Of a stretch of DNA of 64,000 bases, positions 24,081 to 32,142 are shown piece by piece (position 1 is the stretch's first letter; each line of letters begins with the position of its first letter). The notes beneath the pieces are model-generated. The model was not told the origin of the DNA. It ran no database searches and saw only the letters and a list, made by a program, of their open reading frames with translations. The stretch is from Kytococcus schroeteri (GTDB lineage Bacteria; Actinomycetota; Actinomycetes; Actinomycetales; Dermatophilaceae), in NCBI RefSeq assembly GCF_042433515.1, contig NZ_JBHLVH010000001.1:1-64000 (forward strand), in the 5' to 3' direction. The position numbers and the translations under genes are program-made.

Positions 24081-25451
24081 CTACTCTCCGGTGACCATCC
24101 ACGCCGTGCCGCGAGCACGCCACACCAGGGCCGCCCCACGCAGGACCATGAAGGCGGCGAAGGCGCACCAGAGCCAGACCATGGCCGAGGGGGCCGAGGT
24201 GCCGGCGGGCACGGCCTCGCGCACCAGCCACACCACGGGCAGGTAGGCCACCAGCACCGCGGTCTGTGCCCACGCCAGCCAGCGGGCGTCGCCGGCGCCG
24301 ATGAGCACCCCGTCGAGCACGAACACCACCCCCGCCACGGGCTGCACCAGCCCGGCCACCAGCAACCCGGCTGACAGCGCCTCCTGAACGGCCGGGTCGT
24401 CGGTGAACAGTGCCGGCAGCACGCCCGCCAGCGCCACCAGCAGCACCCCGGTGACCACGCCGAACCACACGCCCCACCAGGTCATCAGACGGGTCATGGC
24501 GCGGGTACCCCTGGTGTCCCCGGCGCCCAGCGCCTTGCCGGTGAGCGCCTGGGCGGCGATGGCCAGCGCGTCCAGGGCAAAGGCCAGGAATCCCCAGACG
24601 GTCATGGCCACCTGGTGGGCCGCCAGGGGCACGTCGCCCAGCCCGGCCGCGAGCCACGTGGTGAGCAGGATGACCCCGCGCAGCGCCAGGGTGCGCACCA
24701 GCAGCGGGACCCCGCCGAGGGCCGCGGTGAGCACCCCGGCCGGCGTGAACGCGGTGGGCGCGGCATGGCGCCGCACGTGCCGGCCGAGGAGCCACAGCAG
24801 GCCGGCCGCCATGCCCGTCTGCGCGATGACGGTGCCGGTGGCCGCCCCGGCGATGCCCCAGCCCATGCCGAAGATCAGCCAGGCGTTGAGCGCCGCGTTG
24901 GCCGCGAAGCCGAGCGTGGCCGCCACGAGCGGCGAGCGGGTGTCCTGCAGGCCGCGCAGCACCCCCGTGACCGCCAGCACCACCAGCATCGGTGGGATGC
25001 CGAGGGCCGAGATGCGCAGGTAGGTGGCGGCCTGTCCCGTGGCCGGGCCGGACGCCCCGAAGAGGCCCGCCAGCGGCGCGGCGAGCGCCGCGGTGAGTGC
25101 CGCCGTCACACCGCCGAGCAGCAGCGCCAGCCACACGCCGTCCACGCCGGCGGCCAGGGCGCCACGCGTGTTGCCGGCCCCCATCCGCCGCGAGACCACG
25201 GCGGTGGTGCCGTAGGCCAGGAAGACGAACATGCCCACCGCCGTGCCCAGCGCGGCCGTGGCCACGCCCATGCCGGCCAGCGCCTCGGTGGAGACGCGTC
25301 CCACCATGGCGGTGTCCAGCAGCAGGAACAGCGGTTCGGCGATGAGGGCGAAGAACGCCGGCACCGCCAGCGCGAGGATCTCGCGCGGCCCGGCGCCCTC
25401 AGGGCCCGTGGTCTGGTCCGGGGTCGAGGACGTGGGCTCCGGGCTGGTCAC
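24081..25451 (-). CDS. MATE-family efflux transporter (DinF-like)
   Basis: The 456-residue protein has twelve hydrophobic helices and the MATE start ILALAVPAFFALIAEPLFLLLDTAMVGRVSTEALAGMGVA, the DinF-type order of residues. TGVLRGLQDTRSP and the LTGKALGAGDTRGT repeat in the second half are typical. It exports cationic or oxidised compounds by Na or H antiport. GTG 25451 is the first plausible start. It is divergent from the two-component genes with about 120 bp between. Confidence 0.9.
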   Translation of the reverse strand: MTSPEPTSSTPDQTTGPEGAGPREILALAVPAFFALIAEPLFLLLDTAMVGRVSTEALAGMGVATAALGTAVGMFVFLAYGTTAVVSRRMGAGNTRGALAAGVDGVWLALLLGGVTAALTAALAAPLAGLFGASGPATGQAATYLRISALGIPPMLVVLAVTGVLRGLQDTRSPLVAATLGFAANAALNAWLIFGMGWGIAGAATGTVIAQTGMAAGLLWLLGRHVRRHAAPTAFTPAGVLTAALGGVPLLVRTLALRGVILLTTWLAAGLGDVPLAAHQVAMTVWGFLAFALDALAIAAQALTGKALGAGDTRGTRAMTRLMTWWGVWFGVVTGVLLVALAGVLPALFTDDPAVQEALSAGLLVAGLVQPVAGVVFVLDGVLIGAGDARWLAWAQTAVLVAYLPVVWLVREAVPAGTSAPSAMVWLWCAFAAFMVLRGAALVWRARGTAWMVTGE

Positions 25452-25572
25452 GCGCGGAGTGTCGCAGACAGACCGTGGACCGGGCCCGCCGGGTCGCCGT
25501 CGGGCCAGCCCGACAGCGATCCGGCCGGCTGGCAGGATGTCGCTCGACGCCGGAGATCACGAGGGTGGAGAC

Positions 25573-26892
25573 ATGAACGGACGCACCGCACCAGCCCACC
25601 TGAACCCCACCGATCCGATGGCCGTGGCGGGAACGGCTGTAGATGATCTGCACACGACCGGCCCGCTGCGCCGCGAGCTCTCCCGCACGGCCCGTAGCGC
25701 GCTCTACCTCCTGCTCGACCTGCCCCTCACCGTCGCCGCCTTCTGCGTGGCCGCCATCGGGGTGAGCGGGAGCCTCAGCATCCTCCTGGCGCCTCTCCTC
25801 CTGCCGGGGACCGGGATGGCCCTGCGCGCCCTGGCCCGCGTGGAGCGCGGGGCGCTGGGTGGTCTCCTCGGGATCCGTACCGAGGAGCCCCCGTACCCCG
25901 CCCCGCTGCGGGACGCCCGCGACCTCCGCGAGCATATCCTGCACCCCCAGCTCTGGCTCGACGTCGTCTGGGCCCTGGTCGGGTTCCTGGCCTCCCTGCT
26001 GACCTTCACCCTGGTGGTGACGTCCGGCGGCCTGGCGCTGTCCGGTGTCACCGCGCCGCTGTGGCTCCCGTTCCTCCGCAGGCTGGACGGGTACCGGTCC
26101 TCCGCCGAGGACCTCTTCGGGACCGGAGGCTTCTGGCCGGACCTCCTGGTCAACCTGGGCCTTGGCGCTGCGGGTGCGCTGCTCCTGTGGGCCGTCTGCC
26201 GCTGGATCGCCCCGGTCCAGGGCCACGCGGCCGCCGTCCTGCTCTCCGGCCGGGCCACCCAGGACAACCTTGCTGCCTCCCGTCGGGCCCACCGGGCCTC
26301 GCAGCAGGCCGAGCTCAGCGGTCTGCAGCGGCTGGAGCGCGACCTGCACGACGGCCCTCAGCAGCAGCTCGTGCGGCTGCAGATGGACCTCGCCCGGGCC
26401 CGAGCGGCCGTGGACGCCGACCCGCAGCGTGCAGGCCGGATGCTGGACGACGCGAGCCGTCTGACCCGGGACACCCTCGGGGAGCTGCGCCAGCTGTCGC
26501 GCGGCATCGCCCCGCCGGTGCTCGTCGACCGCGGCCTGGTCGAGGCCGTCCGGGAGCGCGCCGTCAGCCACCCCCTGCCGGTCGCGGTGACTGGCAGGCT
26601 GGAGCGGCGCCTGCCCGAGCACCTCGAGACCGCCCTCTACTACGCCGCCAGCGAGGCCCTGGCCAACGCGGCCAAGCACGCCGACGCCCAGCACGTGCGC
26701 GTGAGCATCGGCCAGCGTGACGGGTGGGTCGGGCTCACGGTGGCCGACGACGGACGGGGCGGCGCGGACCCCGCATCGGGCCATGGTCTGGCCGGGCTGG
26801 CCCAGCGCCTGGAGGGGGTCTACGGTCGACTCACCGTCGACTCTCCGGTCGGCGGCCCCACCCGGATCACCGCGGAGGTGCCCCTGCCGTGA
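25573..26892 (+). CDS. sensor histidine kinase (NarL/DesK type)
   Basis: The 439-residue protein has about four transmembrane segments in a sensor/DUF1707-like N-terminal half. The HisKA_3 dimerisation box ERDLHDGPQQQLVRLQMDLARAR (phospho-His in LHDG) and an HATPase region (EALANAAKHADAQHVRV, DDGRGGADPASGHGLAGL) follow. ATG 25573 has a GAGGGTGGAG site. It overlaps the response-regulator start, so the pair is coupled. The signal is unknown; cell-envelope or antibiotic stress is common for this architecture. Confidence 0.9.
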   Translation: MNGRTAPAHLNPTDPMAVAGTAVDDLHTTGPLRRELSRTARSALYLLLDLPLTVAAFCVAAIGVSGSLSILLAPLLLPGTGMALRALARVERGALGGLLGIRTEEPPYPAPLRDARDLREHILHPQLWLDVVWALVGFLASLLTFTLVVTSGGLALSGVTAPLWLPFLRRLDGYRSSAEDLFGTGGFWPDLLVNLGLGAAGALLLWAVCRWIAPVQGHAAAVLLSGRATQDNLAASRRAHRASQQAELSGLQRLERDLHDGPQQQLVRLQMDLARARAAVDADPQRAGRMLDDASRLTRDTLGELRQLSRGIAPPVLVDRGLVEAVRERAVSHPLPVAVTGRLERRLPEHLETALYYAASEALANAAKHADAQHVRVSIGQRDGWVGLTVADDGRGGADPASGHGLAGLAQRLEGVYGRLTVDSPVGGPTRITAEVPLP

Positions 26893-27569
26893 GCACGTCC
26901 CCGTCGCTGCGGGTCGTCGTGGCCGACGACTCGGTCCTCCTGCGGGAGGGGTTGCAGCTCATCCTCGCCGACGCCGGCCACCAGGTGGTGGCCGGCGTCG
27001 GCGACGGTGACGCCTTCGTCGCCGCGATGGCCGAGCACCGGCCCGACCTCGGCATCGTCGACGTGCGCATGCCGCCCACCCACACCGACGAGGGGTTGCG
27101 CGCCACGCTCGCCGTGCGGCGGGCCGACCCCTCGGCGCGCGTGCTCGTCCTCAGCCAGTACGTGGTGGCCGGGTACGTGGACGAGCTGCTCGCCGAGGAC
27201 GCCTCCGGCATCGGCTACCTGCTGAAGGACCGCGTGGCCGACCTGCGGATGCTCGGTGAGTCTCTGCAGCAGGTGGCTGCCGGGGGGACGGTGCTCGACC
27301 CGGACGTCGTCCGCCAGCTGCTCGGGCGTCGGCCCGTCGCCGACCCGGTGGCCACCCTGACCCCGCGGGAGCGGGACGTGCTCGAGCTCATGGCTGCCGG
27401 GCGCACGAATGCCGGCATCGCCGAGGAGCTGGTGGTCACCGAGGGGGCGGTGGAGAAGCACACGCAGCGGTTGTTCGCGAAGCTCGGACTCAGCGAGGGG
27501 GACCACCACCGGCGCGTGCAGGCCGTGCTGGCCTGGCTCCGGCACACCGGGATCGACCTGCCCGACTGA
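26889..27569 (+). CDS. response regulator, NarL/LuxR type
   Basis: The 226-residue protein has a receiver domain with the acidic pair VVADDS and the phospho-acceptor Asp in LGIVDVRMPP, the LVLSQY and LLKDRV switch positions, and a C-terminal LuxR HTH (LTPRERDVLELMAAGRTNAGIAEELVVTEGAVEKHTQRLFAKLGL). It is the partner of the kinase whose stop codon it overlaps by four bases. No target operator is evident. Confidence 0.92.
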   Translation: MSTSPSLRVVVADDSVLLREGLQLILADAGHQVVAGVGDGDAFVAAMAEHRPDLGIVDVRMPPTHTDEGLRATLAVRRADPSARVLVLSQYVVAGYVDELLAEDASGIGYLLKDRVADLRMLGESLQQVAAGGTVLDPDVVRQLLGRRPVADPVATLTPRERDVLELMAAGRTNAGIAEELVVTEGAVEKHTQRLFAKLGLSEGDHHRRVQAVLAWLRHTGIDLPD

Positions 27570-27606
27570 AGTGGATCGTCCGTTGCCCGTGCTGTGCGGG
27601 GACCTC

Positions 27607-28203
27607 TCAGGCCGCCGAGGAGCTGCTGCCCCAGGCGGCCTGCAGGATGTCGAGCTGCCGGGAGAACGCGGTCTCGCGGGCCTTGGCGGGGAGTCCGGCG
27701 CACGACCCGAGCTCCAGGGCCACGTACCCGTGCACCCCGGCCCACAGGCTGAGGACGGCGGCCGGCAGCTCGGCCGCGCGTGACGTGGGCAGGACACGCC
27801 GCACGGCCTCCACGAGGGGGGCGATGCCCTCGAACTCCAGCCACGACCCCGCCGGGCTGGCGCCCTGCGGCGGCGCGTCGAACATCACCGCGTAGAGGTC
27901 GGGGTGCCCCAGGGCCCAGTCGCGGTAGGCGTGGCCCAGGCGTCGCAGGTCCGCCTCGGGGTCGTCGGTGGTGCCGATGGCGTGCTGGGCCGCGCTGAAG
28001 CTGCTGACGGCGGCCTCGCGCACGGCCTCGAGGAGCTCGTCCTTCCCTCCGAAGAGGGTGTAGACGGCAGCGGTGGAGGTGCCGCACCGGGTGGCCAGGC
28101 GTCGCAGGGAGAGCGCGGCCGAGCCCTCCTCGGTGAGGGTGCGCGCGGCTGCCGCCACGAGGCGGTCGCGGAGCGCGTCGTCGTGCACACGGGGTCTGGC
28201 CAC
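27607..28203 (-). CDS. TetR-family regulator
   Basis: The 198-residue protein has a TetR HTH (SLRRLATRCGTSTAAVYTLFGGKDEL) and a WHG/TetR_C_13-like C-terminal domain. GTG 28203 is the start. It diverges from the DUF4188 gene, and the 68-bp gap has a short inverted repeat TAAC-GGT-GTTA, so it probably represses that gene and itself. Confidence 0.88.
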   Translation of the reverse strand: MARPRVHDDALRDRLVAAAARTLTEEGSAALSLRRLATRCGTSTAAVYTLFGGKDELLEAVREAAVSSFSAAQHAIGTTDDPEADLRRLGHAYRDWALGHPDLYAVMFDAPPQGASPAGSWLEFEGIAPLVEAVRRVLPTSRAAELPAAVLSLWAGVHGYVALELGSCAGLPAKARETAFSRQLDILQAAWGSSSSAA

Positions 28204-28232
28204 TGGACGAGCCTACCCGCGAGGTGGTTCAC

Positions 28233-28243
28233 TAACGGTGTTA
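28233..28243. promoter_or_regulatory. candidate TetR operator
   Basis: TAAC-GGT-GTTA is centred between the divergent TetR-family and DUF4188 starts. It is short for a TetR site and could be the core of a longer imperfect palindrome that takes in neighbouring CACTAACG and TTACAAAACG bases. Confidence 0.35.
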
Positions 28244-28271
28244 CAAAACGGCGTCATGAAAAGGGTGGGTC

Positions 28272-28751
28272 ATGTCCACGAGGTTCACGCGCTACACCGC
28301 ATCGCCCGAGGGGGAGGTCACGGTCTTCCTCATCGGCATGCGCGTCAACAGCCCGCTGCAGGTGCGCCGATGGGGGCCCGTGGTGATGGCCATGCCGCGC
28401 ATGCTGAGGTACCTGTCGAGCACGCCCGAGGCCGGGATGTTGGGACACCACCAGTGGTTCGGCCGCACCACGATCCTGCTGAGCTACTGGCGCAGCCCGG
28501 AGCACCTGCAGCGCTTCGCGGCGGACGCCGAGGGGCCGCACCTGGAGCCGTGGCGTCGGTTCCGCGCCCTGGCCCAGGACGGCGACGTGGGCGTGTGGCA
28601 CGAGACCTACGTGGCCGGACCGGGCTCGCGGGAGGCCGTCTACGCCAACATGGGCGAGGGGTTCGGCCTGGCCGGGGCCCTGGGGGCGGTGCAGATGGGC
28701 GCGGGCCTGCAGACCCATGCGCAGCGCCTGCGGGCGGTCGGCCAAGGCTGA
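28272..28751 (+). CDS. DUF4188-family protein (monooxygenase-like fold)
   Basis: The 159-residue protein matches DUF4188 (VTVFLIGMRVNSPLQVRRWGPVVMAMPRML, GMLGHHQWFGRTTILLSYWRSPEHLQRFA, VGVWHETYVAGPGSREAVYANM), a dimeric alpha/beta-barrel family related to phenylacetaldoxime dehydratase-like and antibiotic-monooxygenase folds. In other bacteria it is usually next to a TetR or MarR regulator, as here. The reaction is unknown. Confidence 0.85.
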   Translation: MSTRFTRYTASPEGEVTVFLIGMRVNSPLQVRRWGPVVMAMPRMLRYLSSTPEAGMLGHHQWFGRTTILLSYWRSPEHLQRFAADAEGPHLEPWRRFRALAQDGDVGVWHETYVAGPGSREAVYANMGEGFGLAGALGAVQMGAGLQTHAQRLRAVGQG

Positions 28752-28791
28752 GCGCCCGCAGGCCGTCCGGCGGGGCTCGGGGGGCACCCCG

Positions 28792-29217
28792 TCAGTCCTC
28801 GCGGGCCTTGCGGGTCTCGCGCTCGCTGGCCTTCTGCAGTGCCTCGACCAGCTCGTCCTTGGTCATGTCGGACCGGCCCTCGACGTCCAGCTCCTGGGCC
28901 AGCTCGTAGAGGTGCTCCTTGGAGGCGTTGGCGTCCACACCGCCGGCGGTGTCGCCCTGCGGGTCCGGGCCGCCCTCCTCGGAGGCCTCGTCCGAGGGGC
29001 CGTTCTCGGGCTTGGGCTCCCAGTGGTCGCCGACCTTCTCGTGGGTCTGCTTCACCGCGGCCCAGGCCGTCCGGGCGGCGCGGGACTCGTCGTCGTACTG
29101 CTCCACCGCGGAGTCGTAGGCCTTGGCGAAGGTGTCCTGGGCCTTCTGGTCAGAGCGCTCCAAGGTGTCGGGGATCTCGCTGCCCTTCGCGTGGTCGTCC
29201 TTGCCGGTCTTCGGCAT
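28792..29217 (-). CDS. ChaB-domain protein with Rho_N-like C-terminus
   Basis: The 141-residue acidic protein starts with a ChaB-like helical domain (SEIPDTLERSDQKAQDTFAKAYDSAVEQY...ARTAWAAVKQTHEKVGDHW). After a Pro/Gly/Glu linker it ends with a Rho-termination-factor N-domain-like SAP helix pair (KEHLYELAQELDVEGRSDMTKDELVEALQKA). This combination is common in actinobacteria and of unknown role, possibly nucleic-acid binding. Confidence 0.85.
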   Translation of the reverse strand: MPKTGKDDHAKGSEIPDTLERSDQKAQDTFAKAYDSAVEQYDDESRAARTAWAAVKQTHEKVGDHWEPKPENGPSDEASEEGGPDPQGDTAGGVDANASKEHLYELAQELDVEGRSDMTKDELVEALQKASERETRKARED

Positions 29218-29289
29218 CGTGTCCTCCTGGCTCTCGGGGGTGACGGGTCGGGACGGGTGGCTCGGGCCTGACCGGCGCCGTGGGTGTCC

Positions 29290-30198
29290 TCAGCTGGCGC
29301 GGACGTCCTTGACCACCGGCAGGCGCATCGGGGCAGGACCGGCAGCGCGACAGGTCAGCTGGTGCGGCTCGGTGGTCACGGTGTGGCCGGTGACCTGCAC
29401 GGGCTCACCACGCACCACCAGATCCACCTGCCAGGCCTCCTCGCTGCCCGACTGGCCGGTCACGACCACCTCGCCCCACCCCATCGGGCCGAGTTCCCGC
29501 ATCGATGCGGCGACGGCCGCCTGGGCGGGCGGGGTCAGCCCACAGCGGCCCCGCAGGCGGGTGGGGTCCACGGCGCTGGCGAGGTGGGCGCGCAGGTCGG
29601 CGGTGGCCGATGCGGGGTCGCTGCCGCCGTAGATCGCCCCGTCGGGCAACAGCACCACGTTGGCGGCGAACCGGTCGCCGCCGGTGTGGGTGCACTCCCA
29701 CACCGCCTCGGGCCACTCCTCGGCCAGCGCAGCGGCCACCGGCCGGCCGCGGATCGCGCAGCACACGTCCTTCAGCCCGTGCGTGCAGACCATGACGATG
29801 CCGGGTTCGCCGGCCTGCGGCACGGTCGCCTCCGCATCGGGCCAGGTGCCGAACGACTCCACGGCCCGCACCAGGTCACCGTCGCTGTGCGCAGTCCCCC
29901 AGAGCAGGGGGCGCGGGCGGTCGGTGTCCACCAAGCAGAACCGGCGCGTGGGGTGACCGGGCTCGGGGCGTGCCCCCGGGCGGCGGATCAGCATCAGGCG
30001 GGCGCCGGCGGACTCCAGGCGGGCTCGGAGCTCCTCCTTGGCGCGGTCGTAGCAGTCGAGGCCCTCCCAAGCGCTACGGCCCCAGTCACCGTTCTGCTCC
30101 ACCAGGAACCAGCGTCGCGCCGGCGGGGCGGTGCCCACCATCGTGTCGCCGCGCTCGCGGGCGCCGTCGGAGCAGCGGAAGGCGGGGGAGGGGCTCAC
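29290..30198 (-). CDS. sucrase/ferredoxin-like protein (thioredoxin-fold Fe-S)
   Basis: The 302-residue protein belongs to the Suc_Fer-like family. It has an N-terminal FRCSDGARERGDTMVGT stretch and the key CTHGLKDVCCAIRGRPVAAAL and WECTHTGGDRFAANVVLLPDG segments, whose cysteines can hold a [2Fe-2S] centre in a thioredoxin-like ferredoxin fold. Its GTG start overlaps the stop of the cupin gene by four bases, so it is the third gene of a coupled operon with the repeat peptide. An electron-transfer role for the cupin oxygenase is a plausible inference. Confidence 0.85.
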   Translation of the reverse strand: MSPSPAFRCSDGARERGDTMVGTAPPARRWFLVEQNGDWGRSAWEGLDCYDRAKEELRARLESAGARLMLIRRPGARPEPGHPTRRFCLVDTDRPRPLLWGTAHSDGDLVRAVESFGTWPDAEATVPQAGEPGIVMVCTHGLKDVCCAIRGRPVAAALAEEWPEAVWECTHTGGDRFAANVVLLPDGAIYGGSDPASATADLRAHLASAVDPTRLRGRCGLTPPAQAAVAASMRELGPMGWGEVVVTGQSGSEEAWQVDLVVRGEPVQVTGHTVTTEPHQLTCRAAGPAPMRLPVVKDVRAS

Positions 30199-31439
30199 GG
30201 CTGCACCTCCACCAGGCCCCGGCGCACGAGGTCCTGCACCACAGTCAGCGGGGCGGGGAGGGCGTCGGTGCGGTGCGGGCCGTCCTGCAGCGCGGTCACC
30301 ACCGCGCGGGCGTCCTCGTCCAGGTCGAACCAGCCCAGTCGGGTGTGCAGACGGTCGGGGCGAGCGGGGTCGTCCCCGAGCTCCAGCCCACCGCGCAGGG
30401 CGACGGTGCTGGCCGTGCCGAGCCCCTCGGCGGCTGCCAGCTGGGCCAGCGGGGGCGCGGGGTCCGGGCGCCGGGTGGCCCGCACCTGGGTGCGGAACGC
30501 CCGGGCGAGCGCCGCGGCATCGAGGGAGTCGATCGCCTCGTGCAGGGCGCCGCGCAGCTGCTCCAGCGTGGGGCCGACGACGGCGGCGTCGTCGGGGCGG
30601 GCCCCCAGCGGCAGGTTGGCACGCAGGGCGGGTTCTTGGCGCAGGCGCGCGCGGGCCGCCTCCAGGGCGGCGCCGGCGACGTGGTCGGGAGTCCAGGTGT
30701 GGACCCCGATGGTCAGGTGGGCGCTGATGCCGCCGAGGGCCGCCGCGGCGTGGATGGTGCCGCGGGGCAGGTAGAGCACGTCACCGGGCTCCAGGACGGT
30801 GTCGACCACGGGGTCCTCGTGCGCGGTGCGGTGGGCGACCTGCTCGCGCACGGTGTCCCACGGCTGGTCGCGCAGCGGGTGCTCGATGACGGGCTCGTGG
30901 AGGGTCCAGTGCTTGGTGCCGTGGACCTGCAGGACGAACACGTCGTGCACGTCGTAGTGGGCGGAGAAACCCTGGTTCTGGGGAGGGGTGATGTAGGCAT
31001 TCACCTGAACCGGGTGACGCAGGTCCTCGCCGAGACGGCGGGCGAACTCCGCGATCGGCCGCCAGGTGCGGTGCAGCCCCTGCAGCACGATGGTGGAGCC
31101 GCCGGCGAACAGGGAGCGCACCCGGTCCTCGTCCACCTGGTCGGAGGCCCCCGCGCCGGTGCCCCCGCCGCGGGTGAAGCGCGACTCGGGCAGGGTCTGC
31201 CCCTCCTTGGCCATACGCAGGAAGGGGGTGCGCAGGGCGCGGTGCGTCAGCAGCTCGTCGACGGCCTCGAGGGAGAAGAGGTCGGCGAAGTCGTCACCAC
31301 CGCGTTCGGCGGCGGTGACGTGGAGGGGGCGGGTGCCCCAGGACCGCCCCGCGAAGTCGGCCGGGTCCGTGTGGAGGAGCCGACGCAGTGCGGGGCGGTC
31401 CTGGGAGGCCGGGGCGGACCCGGCAGCTGGGGTGCTCAC
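30195..31439 (-). CDS. JmjC-like cupin (Cupin_4) oxygenase
   Basis: The 414-residue protein has a Cupin_4/JmjC fold like the ribosomal-protein hydroxylases RoxA/MINA. It has WGTRPLHV near the start, FSAHYDVHDVFVLQVHGTKHWTLHEP with the HxD iron ligands, and LEPGDVLYLPRGTIHAAAA with the distal His. A helical/winged C-terminal part follows, as in that family. It should be an Fe(II)/2-oxoglutarate-dependent hydroxylase. Its GTG immediately follows the stop of the Gly/Ala/Asp repeat peptide (TGAGTG), which makes that peptide a candidate substrate. Confidence 0.85.
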   Translation of the reverse strand: MSTPAAGSAPASQDRPALRRLLHTDPADFAGRSWGTRPLHVTAAERGGDDFADLFSLEAVDELLTHRALRTPFLRMAKEGQTLPESRFTRGGGTGAGASDQVDEDRVRSLFAGGSTIVLQGLHRTWRPIAEFARRLGEDLRHPVQVNAYITPPQNQGFSAHYDVHDVFVLQVHGTKHWTLHEPVIEHPLRDQPWDTVREQVAHRTAHEDPVVDTVLEPGDVLYLPRGTIHAAAALGGISAHLTIGVHTWTPDHVAGAALEAARARLRQEPALRANLPLGARPDDAAVVGPTLEQLRGALHEAIDSLDAAALARAFRTQVRATRRPDPAPPLAQLAAAEGLGTASTVALRGGLELGDDPARPDRLHTRLGWFDLDEDARAVVTALQDGPHRTDALPAPLTVVQDLVRRGLVEVQP

Positions 31440-31724
31440 TCAGACCGCGGCGCCACCGTCGGCCGGGCCGTGGGCACCGCTGTCGGCGCCGGCGTCGGCA
31501 CCGCCGTCACCCGCGCCACCATCCGCACCGCCGTCGCCGGCAGCGCCATCCGCACCGCCGTCGCCGGCGGCACCGTCACCGGCCGCGCCGTCGGCACCGC
31601 CGTCGCCCGCGGCGCCGTCAGCACCACCGTCACCGGCAGCGCCATCGCCGGCAGCACCGTCAGCGCCGCCGTCGCCGAGCAGCTGGGCCGGGTCGAGCTC
31701 GTCGTTCTTCGGGGCGTCCGTCAT
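31440..31724 (-). CDS. Gly/Ala/Asp repeat peptide, possible modified precursor
   Basis: The 94-residue peptide starts at ATG 31724 after a perfect GAAGGAGG site. A leader-like segment (MTDAPKNDELDPAQLL) is followed by blocks of GDGGADGAA and GDGAA in the order 9-5-9-9-5-9-9-9. Residues 17-39 recur exactly at 40-62. Sixteen Asp residues are regularly spaced in the repeat part; no Cys, and one His near the end. There is no signal peptide. It is co-translated with a JmjC-like oxygenase and a ferredoxin-like protein. I do not know a described family; it could be a hydroxylated metal-binding peptide or a RiPP-like precursor. Confidence 0.75.
   Translation of the reverse strand: MTDAPKNDELDPAQLLGDGGADGAAGDGAAGDGGADGAAGDGGADGAAGDGAAGDGGADGAAGDGGADGGAGDGGADAGADSGAHGPADGGAAV
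31539..31676 (-). repeat. two 69-bp coding repeats in the peptide gene
   Basis: Two consecutive 23-codon units encode the same amino acids (GDGGADGAA, GDGAA, GDGGADGAA). The DNA copies differ slightly at third positions, so the repeat has persisted under some selection for the protein sequence. Confidence 0.75.
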
Positions 31725-31815
31725 GGTTCCTCCTTCTCGACGGCCCCGCCGGTCGGGGCCAGGTGCCCAGTCTGGTGCAGCACCCCGGCTCCTTCAACAG
31801 CGGGATCCCGCGGCC

Positions 31816-32049
31816 TGTGGACGGGGTGACGGGTGGTCGCCCCCTGCGCCGCGGACTGTGGGGGACGCGGTGCGGGCCCAGCTCGTCCACGACTTTCCAC
31901 GCACACGCGGTGGACGGCGTCTGCGCAGGTCAGAGGCCCCTTCACCGGGCGCCCGGGCGTGTTGCCCACCGGCTTCCCCACAGGCTCGTCCACAGCCTGT
32001 GGGGAGAGGTAGACCATCGGTCCACACCGGTCTCCACAGACTGTCCACA
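31816..32049. promoter_or_regulatory. cluster of DnaA-box-like nonamers before dnaB
   Basis: Six sites resembling the actinobacterial DnaA box TTGTCCACA lie within 76 bp: TTCCCCACA (31974), TCGTCCACA (31986), TGTGGGGAG reversed (31998), CGGTCCACA (32018), GTCTCCACA (32030) and CTGTCCACA (32041). A further reversed site, TGTGGACGG, is at 31816. The region lies in the 418-bp gap between the repeat-peptide gene and dnaB, which otherwise holds no gene. Confidence 0.6.
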
Positions 32050-32142
32050 GGGCCGTTTGGGGCTGTCGGTGGTGGGGCCTACCGTGTGCACGCGCGCGCA
32101 GGCCGGGGACCGACGAGGGCGCTTCGAGGAGTGGGAGAGCAC

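Noticed and set aside
31440..31730. Plus-strand Val/Ala/Thr repeat protein in the same region
   Set aside because: It is the antisense reading of the Gly/Ala/Asp repeat gene, which has the ribosome site and operon context.
31816..32049. Chromosomal origin of replication
   Set aside because: There is no dnaA, dnaN, recF or AT-rich unwinding region nearby; only a DnaA-box cluster before dnaB can be supported.
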